From Bacillus sp. UNC41MFS5 (GTDB lineage: Bacteria > Bacillota > Bacilli > Bacillales_B > DSM-18226), in NCBI RefSeq assembly GCF_000686805.1, contig NZ_KK366017.1:558001-622000 (forward strand): a DNA stretch of 64,000 bases. Reading direction: 5' to 3'. Below the pieces are notes generated by a model. It worked only from the letters and a program-made list of their open reading frames with translations. It had not been told where the DNA came from and did no database searches. Position numbers and translations under genes: made by a program. Below are positions 49,775 to 60,233 of the stretch, piece by piece; within the stretch, counting starts at the first letter, position 1; each line of letters opens with the position of its first letter.

Positions 49775-50542
49775 ATGAAACAATTAACCATCGCAGAGAT
49801 TGAGCAGCGATTAGAAAATATCGTGATCGAATCTGATCCGTTCTTATTGAACCTTTTTCAAGATGAGCGTAAAGGTGTTCAACAGTTGGTACATAGATGG
49901 AAAAAGAAATATGCTGAGAAACAACACCTAAAAGAAAAATTTGATGAAATGAATGTTTATGAACATAAATGGCGCTTAAAAGGTTTTGAAATGATTGCAG
50001 GTGTTGACGAAGTCGGAAGAGGACCGCTTGCGGGTCCAGTAGTTGCAGCAGCTGTCATTTTGCCACATGACTTTTTTCTTGCAGGAATAGACGACTCTAA
50101 AAAGCTGTCTGAAAAAAAACGTTTGGAATACGATTCAATCATTAGAAAAGAAGCCATAGCCTTCAGTATTTCGATGATTCATGCCCATGAAATTGATGAA
50201 ATGAATATTTATCAAGCGACAAAAAAAGCAATGAATATTGCTATTGCATCTTTAGGACCAAAACCAGACTTTTTACTTATTGATGCAATGAAACTTGAAA
50301 TTCCCTTTCCCTCTGAATCTATTATTAAGGGTGATGCAAAAAGTATTTCAATCGCTGCCGCATCGATTGTAGCAAAAGTCGCAAGAGATACACTGATGCA
50401 GGAAATTTCACAAACCTATCCAGTCTATGGATTTCAGCAAAACATGGGCTATGGAACAAAAGAGCATATCGAGGCTATCAAGACACATGGGATCACTTCC
50501 TATCACAGAAAAAGTTTTGCACCAGTCAAGGATTTTATTTAA
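49775..50542 (+). CDS. rnhB: Ribonuclease HII
   Basis: Cleaves RNA in RNA-DNA hybrids and single ribonucleotides in DNA. The 255-residue product has an N-terminal helical region typical of Bacillus RNase HII and the catalytic domain from about residue 72 with GVDEVGRGPLAGPVVAAAV, DDSKKLSEKKR, LLIDAMKL and the SIAAASIVAKVARD segment. ATG 49775 was chosen because GCAGGTGAT precedes it; an upstream frame from 49703 runs through the sdaAA terminator. B. subtilis ylqG and ylqH, which follow rnhB there, are absent. Confidence 0.95.
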   Translation: MKQLTIAEIEQRLENIVIESDPFLLNLFQDERKGVQQLVHRWKKKYAEKQHLKEKFDEMNVYEHKWRLKGFEMIAGVDEVGRGPLAGPVVAAAVILPHDFFLAGIDDSKKLSEKKRLEYDSIIRKEAIAFSISMIHAHEIDEMNIYQATKKAMNIAIASLGPKPDFLLIDAMKLEIPFPSESIIKGDAKSISIAAASIVAKVARDTLMQEISQTYPVYGFQQNMGYGTKEHIEAIKTHGITSYHRKSFAPVKDFI

Positions 50543-50582
50543 GGAAAACACAATAGTGTAGCGATTCTTTGTTTGATTGCCC

Positions 50583-50716
50583 CCTGTTGGTTGGAGTGGA
50601 AGGTGCGAAGACTCCTGCGAGAGTACGGGGCAGGGGAGACCCCGCAGGAGCAAAGCGACGAGGAGGCTCCCCGGCACGCCCGCGAACCGCTCGCACCTGG
50701 AACGGAAATCAACAGG
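50583..50716 (+). repeat. GC-rich structured intergenic repeat, copy 2
   Basis: 134-base element after rnhB, clearly related to 18031-18162 along its length and in the same orientation. Its end arms are CCTGTTGGTT and AATCAACAGG (one wobble), so the pairing extends two base pairs beyond the shared core compared with copy 1. The next arms are GGTGCGA (50601-50607) and TCGCACC. The 431-base gap 50543-50973 holds this repeat, a terminator, a probable sucC promoter and a cre-like site, but no gene. Confidence 0.85.
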
Positions 50717-50756
50717 TACTGTCGCATAGACCAGACCACCTGTCTAGATAATCTGT

Positions 50757-50782
50757 AAAACAGGCTAAGCCTGTTTTTATTA
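50757..50782 (+). terminator. Terminator before the sucCD promoter
   Basis: AAAACAGGC (50757-50765) and GCCTGTTTT (50769-50777) form a 9-base stem with a 3-base loop and T tail. It probably ends transcription from rnhB or from the repeat. Confidence 0.85.
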
Positions 50783-50855
50783 TTATTCTAGAAAACAAAA
50801 TATTCCATTTGAGGTTCCTATTTCCTTGATGTATTCAAGAAAAAATTATTGACAA

Positions 50856-50883
50856 TTTAGAATATTTTCAAGGCGTATATAAT
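50856..50883 (+). promoter_or_regulatory. Candidate sucC promoter region
   Basis: A perfect TATAAT (50878-50883) with TTTAGA 16 bases upstream (50856-50861). A perfect TTGACA also lies at 50849-50854, but 23 bases away, too far for a standard pair. The exact -35 is uncertain. Confidence 0.45.
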
Positions 50884-50925
50884 TTTTTAGCATAATGGTA
50901 GACAAGGTATGTATCATTATATAAA

Positions 50926-50940
50926 ATGAAAACGGAGTCA
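50926..50940 (+). promoter_or_regulatory. Catabolite-responsive element (cre) before sucC
   Basis: ATGAAAACGGAGTCA fits the CcpA consensus WTGNAANCGNWNNCW at every defined position. It lies 34 bases before the sucC ATG and about 45 bases after the -10 box, where CcpA would act as a roadblock. TCA-cycle genes are known targets of carbon catabolite control. Confidence 0.7.
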
Positions 50941-50973
50941 GTTTTTAGAAGAGTTTGAATAGGAGGATGGGAA

Positions 50974-52134
50974 ATGAATATCCATGAGTATCAAGGGAAA
51001 GAGATCCTCAGAAAATACGGGGTTGCGGTTCCGAATGGAAAAGTAGCATTCACTGTAGAAGAAGCAGTGGAAGCAGCGAAAGAATTAGGTACACAGGTAT
51101 GTGTGGTAAAAGCACAAATCCATGCTGGTGGTCGGGGTAAAGCCGGTGGTGTTAAAGTAGCAAAAAACCTTGAAGAGGTTCGTACATATGCAAGCGAAAT
51201 CCTCGGAAAAACATTGGTAACACACCAAACAGGTCCAGAGGGTAAAGAAGTTAAACGTCTCCTTATTGAAGAGGGCTGTGACATTAAAAAAGAATACTAT
51301 GTTGGACTAGTATTAGACCGTGCAACTTCTCGTGTTGTTTTAATGGCTTCAGAAGAGGGCGGTACGGAAATTGAAGAGGTTGCTGAAAAGACTCCAGAGA
51401 AAATTTTCAAAGAAGAAATTGATCCGGTTGTAGGCTTACAGCCTTATCAAGCACGTCGCATTGCATTCAATATTAATATTCCAAAAGAATTAATTAATCA
51501 AGCTGTTAAATTTATGACAGCTCTATACAATGCATACATCGAAAAAGATTGTTCTATCGCAGAAATTAACCCGCTTGTTGTTACAGGTGATGGTAAGGTA
51601 ATGGCTCTTGATGCAAAATTGAACTTTGACTCAAATGCTCTATATCGTCAAAAAGACGTTCTTGAGTATCGTGACCTTGAAGAAGAGGATGCAAAGGAAA
51701 TCGAAGCCTCAAAATACGACCTAAGCTATGTTGCTTTAGACGGAAACATTGGTTGTATGGTTAACGGTGCAGGTCTTGCCATGTCTACGATGGATATTAT
51801 TAAACATTACGGCGGCGACCCTGCTAACTTCCTGGATGTTGGGGGCGGCGCAACAGCTGAAAAGGTTACAGAAGCATTCAAAATTATCCTTTCTGATCCA
51901 AACGTAAAAGGTATTTTCGTTAATATCTTTGGTGGAATCATGAAGTGTGATGTTATTGCTGAGGGTGTTGTAGAAGCAGCTAAGCAAGTTGGTCTAAGTG
52001 TTCCACTTGTTGTTCGCCTAGAGGGAACAAATGTTGAATTAGGTAAGAAAATCTTAGCTGAGTCAACTGTAGAAATTATTGCTGCTGAATCCATGGCTGA
52101 TGGCGCACAAAAAATCGTTTCATTAGTGAAATAG
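50974..52134 (+). CDS. sucC: Succinyl-CoA synthetase beta subunit
   Basis: With SucD converts succinyl-CoA to succinate with ATP formation in the TCA cycle. The 386-residue product has the ATP-grasp N-terminal domain ([34 protein letters not shown]) and the C-terminal CoA-ligase fold with GGGATAEKV near residue 290 and [13 protein letters not shown] 50974 follows AGGAGGATG. sucD begins 22 bases after the stop. Confidence 0.97.
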   Translation: MNIHEYQGKEILRKYGVAVPNGKVAFTVEEAVEAAKELGTQVCVVKAQIHAGGRGKAGGVKVAKNLEEVRTYASEILGKTLVTHQTGPEGKEVKRLLIEEGCDIKKEYYVGLVLDRATSRVVLMASEEGGTEIEEVAEKTPEKIFKEEIDPVVGLQPYQARRIAFNINIPKELINQAVKFMTALYNAYIEKDCSIAEINPLVVTGDGKVMALDAKLNFDSNALYRQKDVLEYRDLEEEDAKEIEASKYDLSYVALDGNIGCMVNGAGLAMSTMDIIKHYGGDPANFLDVGGGATAEKVTEAFKIILSDPNVKGIFVNIFGGIMKCDVIAEGVVEAAKQVGLSVPLVVRLEGTNVELGKKILAESTVEIIAAESMADGAQKIVSLVK

Positions 52135-52156
52135 GATCATAGAAAGGGGAATTAAC

Positions 52157-53059
52157 GTGAGCGTTTTTATTAATAAGGATACAAAAGTTATTGTTCAAGG
52201 GATCACTGGTGCAACCGCCCTTTTTCATACAAAACAGATGCTTGAATATGGTACACAAATTGTTGGTGGGACATCTCCAGGTAAAGGCGGAATGGAAGTA
52301 GAAGGCGTTCCTGTTTTTAATACGGTTAAAGATGCTGTTGTTGCAACAGGCGCTACAGCTTCTGTTATTTACGTACCTGCACCATTTGCAGCAGATGCGA
52401 TTATCGAAGCTGTCGATGCTGAGTTGGATCTTGCCATTTGTATCACTGAACATATTCCAGTTTTAGATATGGTAAAAGTAAAACGTTATATGGAAGGCAA
52501 AAAGACCCGCTTAGTTGGTCCAAACTGCCCAGGTGTTATCACTGCTGATGAATGTAAAATCGGGATTATGCCTGGTTACATTCATACAAAAGGACATGTC
52601 GGCGTTGTATCCCGCTCTGGAACATTAACATACGAGGCTGTTCATCAATTAACTCAAGCTGGTATTGGTCAAACAACTGCTGTTGGTATTGGTGGCGACC
52701 CGGTGAATGGAACAAACTTCATCGATGTTTTAAAAGCATTTAATGAAGATCCTGAAACATACGCTGTGATCATGATTGGTGAAATCGGTGGTACTGCTGA
52801 AGAAGAAGCAGCTGAATGGGTGAAAGCGAACATGACAAAACCTGTTGTCGGCTTCATCGGTGGACGTACAGCGCCTCCTGGGAAACGTATGGGACATGCA
52901 GGTGCGATTATCTCAGGCGGTAAAGGTACAGCAGATGAAAAGATCCGTGTCATGAACGAATGCGGAATTAAAGTTGCTGATACACCATCTGTTATGGGTG
53001 AAACTTTAATTGAAGTATTAAAAGAACAAGGTTTATATGAAAAGTGTAAAACACACTAA
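52157..53059 (+). CDS. sucD: Succinyl-CoA synthetase alpha subunit
   Basis: CoA-binding subunit with the phosphorylated histidine. The 300-residue product begins with the Rossmann CoA-binding domain ([27 protein letters not shown]) and the active histidine lies in the [14 protein letters not shown] segment near residue 246. The start is GTG 52157 behind AAAGGGG. The operon ends with the inverted repeat 53081-53110. Confidence 0.96.
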   Translation: MSVFINKDTKVIVQGITGATALFHTKQMLEYGTQIVGGTSPGKGGMEVEGVPVFNTVKDAVVATGATASVIYVPAPFAADAIIEAVDAELDLAICITEHIPVLDMVKVKRYMEGKKTRLVGPNCPGVITADECKIGIMPGYIHTKGHVGVVSRSGTLTYEAVHQLTQAGIGQTTAVGIGGDPVNGTNFIDVLKAFNEDPETYAVIMIGEIGGTAEEEAAEWVKANMTKPVVGFIGGRTAPPGKRMGHAGAIISGGKGTADEKIRVMNECGIKVADTPSVMGETLIEVLKEQGLYEKCKTH

Positions 53060-53080
53060 TATTTACTGCTAGTGTTTAAC

Positions 53081-53113
53081 AAATAGTCCCTCATAATTGA
53101 GGGGCTATTTGTC
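53081..53113 (+). terminator. Hairpin after sucD
   Basis: AAATAGTCCCTCA (53081-53093) and TGAGGGGCTATTT (53098-53110) form a 13-base stem with one wobble and a 4-base loop. The T tail is weak, so read-through into dprA is possible. Confidence 0.65.
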
Positions 53114-53147
53114 TAATCTTATATTTATAAGGAGGCAATTATTAAAA

Positions 53148-54035
53148 ATGGACGAATTTAAAGAGAAACTGATATCTTTATTGCATTATCCAAATATTTC
53201 CTGGAGCGCCGTTTTACAAATGCTAAAAAAAGACCCAACCCTGAAAAACGTCTATAAAATCCAATCCCAATTCACACACCAGACCAGTTTATTTCCACCT
53301 AGTACCTCCAGTAACCCTTCAGAAAAATCTTCTAGCTCCTCATTTAATCCCGACATCATTCGAGACCAAATCCGCCAATACGAAACCAATGATATAGCTG
53401 TAATCACTATTTTGGATAAGGAATATCCCTCATTGTTAAAAGAAATTTATCAACCACCATGGGCATTGTTTGCCAAGGGCGATATCTCCCTTCTCGAAAA
53501 AGACCCCAAACTTGCCGTAGTTGGTTCCCGTCAGGCTACCCAATATGGAAAAAATGCCATTAGAATTATTTTTCCTGGTTTAATAGACAAAGGGATATTA
53601 ATAGTAAGTGGTTTAGCTAAGGGGATTGACGCACTTGCCCATGAATATGCGATAAAAAATGGTGGAAATACCATTGCCGTGATTGCTGGTGGGTTTTATC
53701 ATATTTATCCCAAGGAAAATATGAACTTAGCTTTAGAAATGATGAAAAATCAACTTGTTCTTTCAGAGTATCCGCCGGATACAAAGCCGCTTAGATGGCA
53801 TTTTCCATCGAGGAATCGAATCATTAGTGGTTTGTCTAAGGGGACACTTATTATAGAAGCAAAGCGAAAAAGCGGTTCTCTTATTACCGCCAATTTTGCG
53901 GTCAATGAGGGAAGAGAGGTATTTTCCTTACCTGGAAGCATTTTTAACCCTTATTCCATTGGTGCAAATGAATTAATTCAACAGGGGGCAAAGCTAGTAA
54001 CCGATGCGGAGGATATATTAGTTGAAATTAAATAA
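53148..54035 (+). CDS. dprA: DNA processing protein DprA (Smf)
   Basis: Loads RecA on single-stranded DNA taken up during natural transformation. The 295-residue product has an N-terminal helical region (about 1-75), then the DprA Rossmann domain with VVGSRQATQYG near residue 123, SGLAKGIDALAH near residue 155, VIAGGFYHIYP and SEYPPDTKPLRWHFPSRNRII. The C-terminal winged helix common in longer DprA is absent, as in B. subtilis. ATG 53148 follows AAGGAGG at 12 bases; the frame from 53097 runs through the sucD hairpin. Confidence 0.94.
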   Translation: MDEFKEKLISLLHYPNISWSAVLQMLKKDPTLKNVYKIQSQFTHQTSLFPPSTSSNPSEKSSSSSFNPDIIRDQIRQYETNDIAVITILDKEYPSLLKEIYQPPWALFAKGDISLLEKDPKLAVVGSRQATQYGKNAIRIIFPGLIDKGILIVSGLAKGIDALAHEYAIKNGGNTIAVIAGGFYHIYPKENMNLALEMMKNQLVLSEYPPDTKPLRWHFPSRNRIISGLSKGTLIIEAKRKSGSLITANFAVNEGREVFSLPGSIFNPYSIGANELIQQGAKLVTDAEDILVEIK

Positions 54036-54381
54036 AACTCTAGATTAGCAATAAATTTTTTAAGAAAAATTGTTTATTTTTAAAGGTTTTTATGAATAAA
54101 TGGAGAAATTAGCTTAAAAAGGTTGCAATAATTTCTAATTTGTTATACATTTTCCAACAGATGTTCGAAAAAAAGAATATTTGCACATGGAATAAATAAT
54201 TATGTAAAACACATATAAAAGAAAAACTTTGGGATAGGGCAGTTTTGTAAAGTATTTTCTCCGGTCAATTTAGGTAAAACTGGTATGTAGGAAAGCTTCT
54301 CAATTGAAAAGCACCTTAGAAACAGAAATTTTGCCAGATTCGGGGCGCTTCTACACTTTCCCTCTTAAGGAGGATATTTAA
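54036..54381 (+). other. 346-base intergenic region between dprA and topA
   Basis: AT-rich non-coding gap. No hairpin terminator with a T run, no repeat and no credible small gene were seen. TTGCAC (54181-54186) with TAAAAC 18 bases later is a weak promoter candidate. The ribosome binding site AAGGAGGA for topA lies at 54367-54374. Confidence 0.5.
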
Positions 54382-56460
54382 ATGGCAGATTTTCTTGTAA
54401 TCGTTGAATCGCCGGCAAAAGCGAAAACGATTGAACGATATTTAGGAAATAAATATAAAGTAAAAGCATCAATGGGACATATTCGCGATTTGCCACGGAG
54501 CCAAATGGGGGTTAATGTAGAAAATAGCTATGAACCAAAATATATTACGATTCGTGGAAAAGGTCCTGTTTTAAAAGATTTAAAAACGGCAGCTAAAAAA
54601 GCGAAAAAAATCTATCTCGCAGCTGACCCGGATCGTGAAGGGGAAGCAATTGCATGGCATTTAGCCCATAGTTTATCAGTCGACATTAGTTCTGATTGTC
54701 GAGTCGTTTTTAATGAAATAACAAAAGATGCGATAAAAGAGTCCTTTAAGCATCCACGTCCAATTAATATGGATTTGGTGGATGCCCAGCAGGCACGTAG
54801 AATTCTCGATCGGCTTGTAGGCTATAATATCAGTCCGCTTCTCTGGAAAAAGGTGAAGAAAGGGTTAAGTGCTGGCCGAGTTCAATCTGTTGCCGTCCGT
54901 CTAATTATCGATCGAGAAAATGAAATCAAAGCCTTTGTCCCAGAGGAATATTGGACGATAGATGGCGAGTTTTTAAAAGGAAAAGACCATTTCAGTGCCC
55001 AATATTTTTCATTAGCGGGTAAAGAAAAATTTGAACTTAAATCCGAACAAGATGTCCAAAGCATCCTAAGCCAAATGGATGACAATAAGTTTAAAGTCAT
55101 GTCAGTTACAAAAAAAGAACGAAAAAGAAACCCTGCTCCACCTTTTATTACTTCATCCTTGCAACAAGAAGCAGCCAGAAAACTAAACTTTCGAGCTAAG
55201 AAAACGATGATGCTTGCACAGCAGTTATATGAAGGGATTGAGCTTGGAAAAGAAGGAACGGTTGGTCTGATTACATACATGAGAACGGATTCAACACGGA
55301 TCTCAGAAGTAGCACAGACCGAGGCTGCTGGCTACATCCGCTCAGAGTATGGGGAAGATTATTTAAAAGATGAGCAAAGAAAAGAGAAGAAACAATCGAA
55401 CGCCCAAGATGCACATGAAGCGATTCGACCGACAAGTACATTGAGAGACCCAAATAGCTTAAAATCATTTTTATCAAGAGACCAACTACGCTTATATAAA
55501 TTAATCTGGGAACGGTTTTTAGCGAGCCAAATGGCACAGGCTGTTATGGATACTATGAGCGTAGACTTGCAAAATGGGAATGTTTTATTCCGAGCTAATG
55601 GTTCAAAAATAAAGTTTCCTGGCTTTATGAAACTTTATGTTGAGGGTTCAGATGACAATGTAGATGAAAAAGATAAAATGCTTCCAGACCTAAAAGTTGG
55701 GGATGAAGTGTTTAAAAAGGACATCGAGCCGAAGCAGCACTTCACTCAGCCTCCGCCAAGGTATACGGAGGCAAGACTGGTTAAGACGCTGGAAGAGCTG
55801 GGAATCGGCCGTCCGTCGACATATGCACCGACACTCGACACCATTCAAAAGCGGGGGTATGTAGCGCTTGATAATAAAAGATTTGTACCTACCGAGCTTG
55901 GTGAAATTATCGATGAGTTAATTTTAGAGTTTTTCCCAGATATTCTAGATGTTGAATTTACAGCAAAAATGGAACAGGGATTGGATAATATCGAAGATGG
56001 AAAGGTCCCTTGGGTCAATATTATCGATGATTTTTATCAAGATTTTGAAATTCATTTAAAAAAAGCTGAAGAAGAAATGCAATCTGTTGAAATCAAAGAT
56101 GAGCCTGCAGGGGAAGATTGTGAGAACTGTGGGAACCCTATGGTCTTTAAAATGGGGCGCTATGGGAAATTTATGGCTTGCAGCAATTTTCCTGATTGCC
56201 GGAACACAAAACCAATTGTCAAAGAAATCGGAGTAACTTGCCCGAGTTGTAAAGAGGGACAAATCATTGAGCGTAAAAGCAAGAAAAAGAGATTATTTTA
56301 CGGGTGCACCAAATACCCTGAATGTGAATTTATTTCCTGGGATAAACCACTGCCAAGGGAATGTCCTAAATGTGAAGGCATGCTGGTTGAAAAGAAATTA
56401 AAAAAAGGCGTGCAAGTTCAATGTGTTAGTTGTGATTACAAAGAGGAACCGCAAAACTAA
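54382..56460 (+). CDS. topA: DNA topoisomerase I
   Basis: Relaxes negative supercoils with a transient phosphotyrosine. The 692-residue product has the N-terminal TOPRIM domain ([19 protein letters not shown], then [14 protein letters not shown]), the active-site Tyr299 in [11 protein letters not shown], and three C-terminal four-cysteine zinc ribbons starting [16 protein letters not shown] and CPKCEGML. Normal length for Bacillus. A short hairpin follows. Confidence 0.97.
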   Translation: MADFLVIVESPAKAKTIERYLGNKYKVKASMGHIRDLPRSQMGVNVENSYEPKYITIRGKGPVLKDLKTAAKKAKKIYLAADPDREGEAIAWHLAHSLSVDISSDCRVVFNEITKDAIKESFKHPRPINMDLVDAQQARRILDRLVGYNISPLLWKKVKKGLSAGRVQSVAVRLIIDRENEIKAFVPEEYWTIDGEFLKGKDHFSAQYFSLAGKEKFELKSEQDVQSILSQMDDNKFKVMSVTKKERKRNPAPPFITSSLQQEAARKLNFRAKKTMMLAQQLYEGIELGKEGTVGLITYMRTDSTRISEVAQTEAAGYIRSEYGEDYLKDEQRKEKKQSNAQDAHEAIRPTSTLRDPNSLKSFLSRDQLRLYKLIWERFLASQMAQAVMDTMSVDLQNGNVLFRANGSKIKFPGFMKLYVEGSDDNVDEKDKMLPDLKVGDEVFKKDIEPKQHFTQPPPRYTEARLVKTLEELGIGRPSTYAPTLDTIQKRGYVALDNKRFVPTELGEIIDELILEFFPDILDVEFTAKMEQGLDNIEDGKVPWVNIIDDFYQDFEIHLKKAEEEMQSVEIKDEPAGEDCENCGNPMVFKMGRYGKFMACSNFPDCRNTKPIVKEIGVTCPSCKEGQIIERKSKKKRLFYGCTKYPECEFISWDKPLPRECPKCEGMLVEKKLKKGVQVQCVSCDYKEEPQN

Positions 56461-56465
56461 GGGGG

Positions 56466-56495
56466 AGAGTGGACAAAGTCCACTCTTTTCATTTT
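56466..56495 (+). terminator. Terminator after topA
   Basis: GAGTGGAC and GTCCACTC (56466-56484) form a perfect 8-base stem with a 3-base loop, followed by TTTTCATTTT. Confidence 0.8.
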
Positions 56496-56656
56496 GTATA
56501 ATCATAATTAAAAATATTTCCGAGTTGCTTAAAACTTTTTTCTTTTTCATTCGTATAGTACAATGCAAGTTGGACTTAATTGTGGGAAAGGTAATGATAG
56601 GTATGTGAACTTTTCCACATTTACATAAACCAAGGTTAATATTAGGAGGATAATAA

Positions 56657-57964
56657 ATGAACGATGGAACTATAAATGTAATCGGGGCTGGCCTTGCAGG
56701 AAGTGAAGCAGCATGGCAAATTGCAAAACGCGGGGTCAAAGTAAGACTTTACGAGATGAGACCAGTGAGGCAAACCCCTGCCCACCATACTGATAAATTT
56801 GCAGAATTAGTTTGCAGTAATTCTTTACGTGCTAATACATTAACAAATGCAGTAGGTGTATTAAAAGAAGAAATGAGAAAGCTTGATTCCGTCATCATCG
56901 CGGCTGCAGATGCTTGTTCTGTACCTGCCGGGGGTGCGCTAGCAGTGGACCGCCATGAATTTGCAGCAAAAGTAACTGAAATGGTAAAAAATCATGAAAA
57001 TGTGACGGTAGTAAATGAAGAAGTAACGGAAATTCCTGAGGGTATAACAGTTATTGCCACAGGCCCGCTAACAAGTCCTGATCTTTCTGAAAAACTAAAG
57101 GGGCTAACAGGCGAGGAATATCTTTATTTTTACGATGCCGCTGCACCAATACTTGAAAAAGATAGTATTGATATGGAAAAAGTTTATTTAAAATCCCGTT
57201 ATGATAAAGGGGAAGCAGCTTACCTAAACTGTCCAATGAACGAAGAAGAATTTAACCGTTTTTATGAGGCGCTAATCTCTGCTGAAACAGTTCCTGTAAA
57301 AGAATTTGAAAAGGAAGTTTTTTTTGAAGGGTGTATGCCGATTGAAGTAATGGCGTCACGAGGAAAGAAAACGATGCTGTTTGGTCCGTTAAAGCCAGTA
57401 GGATTAGAAGATCCAAAAACAGGAAAAAGACCTTTTGCAGTAGTGCAACTTCGTCAAGATGATGCAGCAGGAACCCTTTTTAATATTGTCGGTTTTCAGA
57501 CACATTTAAAGTGGGGCGCACAAAAGGAAGTCCTTCAATTAATTCCTGGATTAGAAAATGCAGAAATTATCCGTTATGGTGTGATGCACCGTAATACGTT
57601 TATAAATTCTCCAAAGGTCTTAAAAGCCACCTATCAATTCCGAAACCGAGAAGATTTATTCTTTGCTGGTCAAATGACAGGGGTAGAAGGGTATGTTGAA
57701 TCTGCGGCAAGCGGGTTAATTGCAGGAATAAATGCTGCTCGGTTAAGCCAACAATTGGATCCAATTGAATTTCCGGCTGAAACAGCGATTGGAAGCATGG
57801 CACATTATATTACGACAACCAACGCTAAGAATTTCCAGCCAATGAATGCAAACTTTGGTTTATTTCCCGAACTGCCGGTAAGAATTAAAGGAAAGCAAGA
57901 GAGGAATTTACAGCACGCAAATAGAGCGCTGGAAACAATTCAGAACTTTATGAAAGTTTTGTAA
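56657..57964 (+). CDS. trmFO: Folate/FAD-dependent tRNA (uracil-54-C5)-methyltransferase TrmFO
   Basis: Makes ribothymidine at tRNA position 54 using methylenetetrahydrofolate and FADH2. The 435-residue flavoprotein has the FAD-binding [18 protein letters not shown] near residue 11, the [14 protein letters not shown] segment, the LVCSNSLR motif and C-terminal [17 protein letters not shown]. It was formerly called gid and is unrelated to GidA function. ATG 56657 follows AGGAGG. In B. subtilis it is followed by xerC (codV); here only a remnant follows. Confidence 0.95.
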   Translation: MNDGTINVIGAGLAGSEAAWQIAKRGVKVRLYEMRPVRQTPAHHTDKFAELVCSNSLRANTLTNAVGVLKEEMRKLDSVIIAAADACSVPAGGALAVDRHEFAAKVTEMVKNHENVTVVNEEVTEIPEGITVIATGPLTSPDLSEKLKGLTGEEYLYFYDAAAPILEKDSIDMEKVYLKSRYDKGEAAYLNCPMNEEEFNRFYEALISAETVPVKEFEKEVFFEGCMPIEVMASRGKKTMLFGPLKPVGLEDPKTGKRPFAVVQLRQDDAAGTLFNIVGFQTHLKWGAQKEVLQLIPGLENAEIIRYGVMHRNTFINSPKVLKATYQFRNREDLFFAGQMTGVEGYVESAASGLIAGINAARLSQQLDPIEFPAETAIGSMAHYITTTNAKNFQPMNANFGLFPELPVRIKGKQERNLQHANRALETIQNFMKVL

Positions 57965-58025
57965 ATTTTATTGCAAGGGGATTAGAAGTATGTTACGATT
58001 TAGTAGCCCTTGCGAGGAGAATATT

Positions 58026-58148
58026 ATGACAAATGTGAATATTTTCTTAAAGTTAATTATAGAGTATTTACAAATTGAAATTTCACATGTTACATAATTA
58101 TCTGTGCGAAAATTAAATCGAAATCACTCCAAAAGGAGGTTCATCTTT
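58026..58148 (+). pseudogene. Deletion remnant of xerC (codV)
   Basis: A frame with a good ribosome site (GAGGAG at 58014-58019) starts at ATG 58026 and encodes MTNVNIFLKLIIEYLQIE, which strongly resembles the N terminus of the tyrosine recombinase XerC (recalled B. subtilis start MENVKNFVKLFVEYLQIE). It stops after 23 codons at TAA 58095-58097. The last codons before the stop read SHVT, and VRK follows three codons after it; this fits, at the right spacing, the YTHVS/T-x3-LR end of XerC. The simplest reading is an internal deletion that joined both ends and then mutated. XerC sits between trmFO and hslV in B. subtilis. The C-terminal part of the match is short and less certain. Confidence 0.65.
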
Positions 58149-58691
58149 ATGAACCAATTTCATGCGACAACGATATTTGCAATCCATCATAATGGTGAAT
58201 ATTCAATGTCAGGTGATGGACAAGTGACATTTGGTAATGCGGTAGTGATGAAACACACAGCAAGAAAAGTTAGAAAGATATTTAATGGAAAAGTACTTGC
58301 TGGTTTTGCTGGTTCTGTTGCAGATGCATTTACTCTTTTTGAACTATTTGAGGGGAAATTGGAAGAATTTAACGGGAACCTTCAGAGAGCTGCTGTGGAG
58401 CTTGCCAAAGAGTGGAGAAGCGATAAAGTGCTCAGGAAGCTTGAAGCAATGCTAATTGTTATGAATCGTGAATATTTACTGCTTGTATCAGGAACTGGAG
58501 AAGTAATCGAACCGGATGATGGAATTCTAGCGATTGGCTCAGGTGGTAACTATGCGTTATCCGCGGGTCGTGCGTTAAAGAAATATGCAGGAGACCACTT
58601 GTCTGCAAAGGAAATAGCGAAAGCTTCTTTAGAAATAGCAGCGGAAATATGTGTGTACACGAACCATAACATTATTGTGGAAGAGCTATAA
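58149..58691 (+). CDS. hslV: HslV/ClpQ peptidase subunit
   Basis: Proteasome-like peptidase that works with HslU. The 180-residue product has FHATTIFA at residues 4-11, [17 protein letters not shown] and [20 protein letters not shown]. coli HslV's mature N terminus TTI aligns with Thr7-Thr8 here. B. subtilis ClpQ was reported to use an N-terminal serine at position 2; here position 2 is asparagine. ATG 58149 was chosen because AAGGAGGT ends 8 bases upstream; a longer frame from 58104 continues from the xerC remnant. Confidence 0.94.
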   Translation: MNQFHATTIFAIHHNGEYSMSGDGQVTFGNAVVMKHTARKVRKIFNGKVLAGFAGSVADAFTLFELFEGKLEEFNGNLQRAAVELAKEWRSDKVLRKLEAMLIVMNREYLLLVSGTGEVIEPDDGILAIGSGGNYALSAGRALKKYAGDHLSAKEIAKASLEIAAEICVYTNHNIIVEEL

Positions 58692-58709
58692 CGGAAGGAG
58701 ACTTATATT

Positions 58710-60113
58710 ATGGGAAGAACCACTAATTTAACCCCTCGACAAATAGTTGAAAAACTTGATCAATATATCATTGGACAAAAGGATGCTAAGAAAGCAGTGG
58801 CTGTTGCCCTCAGGAATCGATTCAGAAGAGGATTGTTAAATGAAAAACTTAGGGATGAAATTATCCCTAAAAATATTTTGATGATCGGGCCAACTGGCGT
58901 GGGGAAAACGGAAATTGCCAGAAGAATTGCTAAAATTGTTGGTGCTCCTTTTATCAAAGTTGAGGCTACTAAGTTTACGGAAGTGGGCTATGTCGGGCGG
59001 GATGTTGAATCCATGGTTAGAGATCTTGCTGAAACCTCTGTGCGTTTAGTGAAAGAGGAACGAATGCAAAGTGTAAAGGAACGAGCTGAAGAAAATGCAA
59101 ACAGCCGACTGATTGATTTACTAGTTCCGTCCGCTAAGAAAGCAAATAACTTTAAAAATCCGCTTGAGATGCTATTTGGCGGCAGCAACCCGTCAACAGA
59201 TACAGAAACTCAACAAGAAGATTATTCAATCACAGAAAAAAGAAAAATTGTGAAAGAAAAATTAGCACTAGGGCAGCTTGAGGAAGAAATCGTTACGGTA
59301 GAAGTAGAAGAGCAAACACCATCCATGTTTGATATGCTTCAAGGTTCAGGAATTGAACAAATGGGAATGAATATGCAAGATGCCCTTAGCAGCTTTATGC
59401 CTAAAAAACGCAAAAAGCGCAAATTGACTGTTCGTGAAGCGAGAACGGTGTTAACTAGTGAAGAAGCTTCTAAGCTAATTGACATGGATGAAGTATCGTC
59501 AGAAGCAATCTATCGAGCGGAACAAAATGGCATCATTTTCATTGATGAGATTGATAAAATTGCTAGCAAGAACTCGGGAGGTTCTTCAGCGGATGTATCA
59601 AGAGAAGGTGTCCAACGAGATATTTTACCTGTAGTTGAAGGTTCAACAGTGGTAACAAAATATGGGTCAGTAAAAACAGATCATGTTTTATTTATTGCAG
59701 CCGGCGCGTTTCACATGGCCAAACCTTCAGATTTAATTCCAGAGCTTCAAGGGCGTTTCCCGATTCGTGTTGAATTAACGAAATTGACTGTGGAAGATTT
59801 TTTCAGGATTTTAATCGAACCGGATAATGCACTAATTAAGCAATATCAAGCATTATTGGAAACAGAAGGTATACAAATTGAATTTTCTGACGATGCTATT
59901 CGTAGAATAGCTGAAGTTGCATATGAAGTGAATCAAAATACAGACAATATTGGTGCAAGACGTCTTCATACCATACTAGAAAAGCTTTTAGAAGATTTAT
60001 CTTTTGAGGCACCGGATATTTCTATGGAGAAAGTTACCATTACACCACAGTATGTAGATGATAAACTCGGTGCTATTTCGAAAAACAAAGATTTAAGTCA
60101 GTTTATCCTATAA
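58710..60113 (+). CDS. hslU: HslU/ClpY unfoldase ATPase
   Basis: AAA+ unfoldase that feeds substrates to HslV. The 467-residue product has [20 protein letters not shown] at the N terminus, Walker [14 protein letters not shown] near residue 57, the [14 protein letters not shown] pore-loop region, an inserted I domain (about 110-245), Walker [12 protein letters not shown] near residue 273 and the C-terminal GARRLHT sensor-2 arginine. It lies 18 bases after hslV and 120 bases before codY. Confidence 0.96.
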   Translation: MGRTTNLTPRQIVEKLDQYIIGQKDAKKAVAVALRNRFRRGLLNEKLRDEIIPKNILMIGPTGVGKTEIARRIAKIVGAPFIKVEATKFTEVGYVGRDVESMVRDLAETSVRLVKEERMQSVKERAEENANSRLIDLLVPSAKKANNFKNPLEMLFGGSNPSTDTETQQEDYSITEKRKIVKEKLALGQLEEEIVTVEVEEQTPSMFDMLQGSGIEQMGMNMQDALSSFMPKKRKKRKLTVREARTVLTSEEASKLIDMDEVSSEAIYRAEQNGIIFIDEIDKIASKNSGGSSADVSREGVQRDILPVVEGSTVVTKYGSVKTDHVLFIAAGAFHMAKPSDLIPELQGRFPIRVELTKLTVEDFFRILIEPDNALIKQYQALLETEGIQIEFSDDAIRRIAEVAYEVNQNTDNIGARRLHTILEKLLEDLSFEAPDISMEKVTITPQYVDDKLGAISKNKDLSQFIL

Positions 60114-60233
60114 AAGTGACCATTTGCTTTTTTAATTAAGGAAGCAGTGTTCATTTATTAAATACCTAAAATGTAGAAATTATGCTTGATTAAAATTTAA
60201 TAATGGTTGTAGTTACTTAGGAGGAAGAAACAG

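Noticed and set aside
50569..50758. Two overlapping 60-codon frames across the GC-rich repeat
   Set aside because: Their codons are produced by the repeat itself; copy 1 does not preserve an equivalent frame, so they are not genes.
56423..56608. 61-codon frame over the topA end and terminator
   Set aside because: Runs through the topA terminator and overlaps topA; no ribosome binding site or homology.
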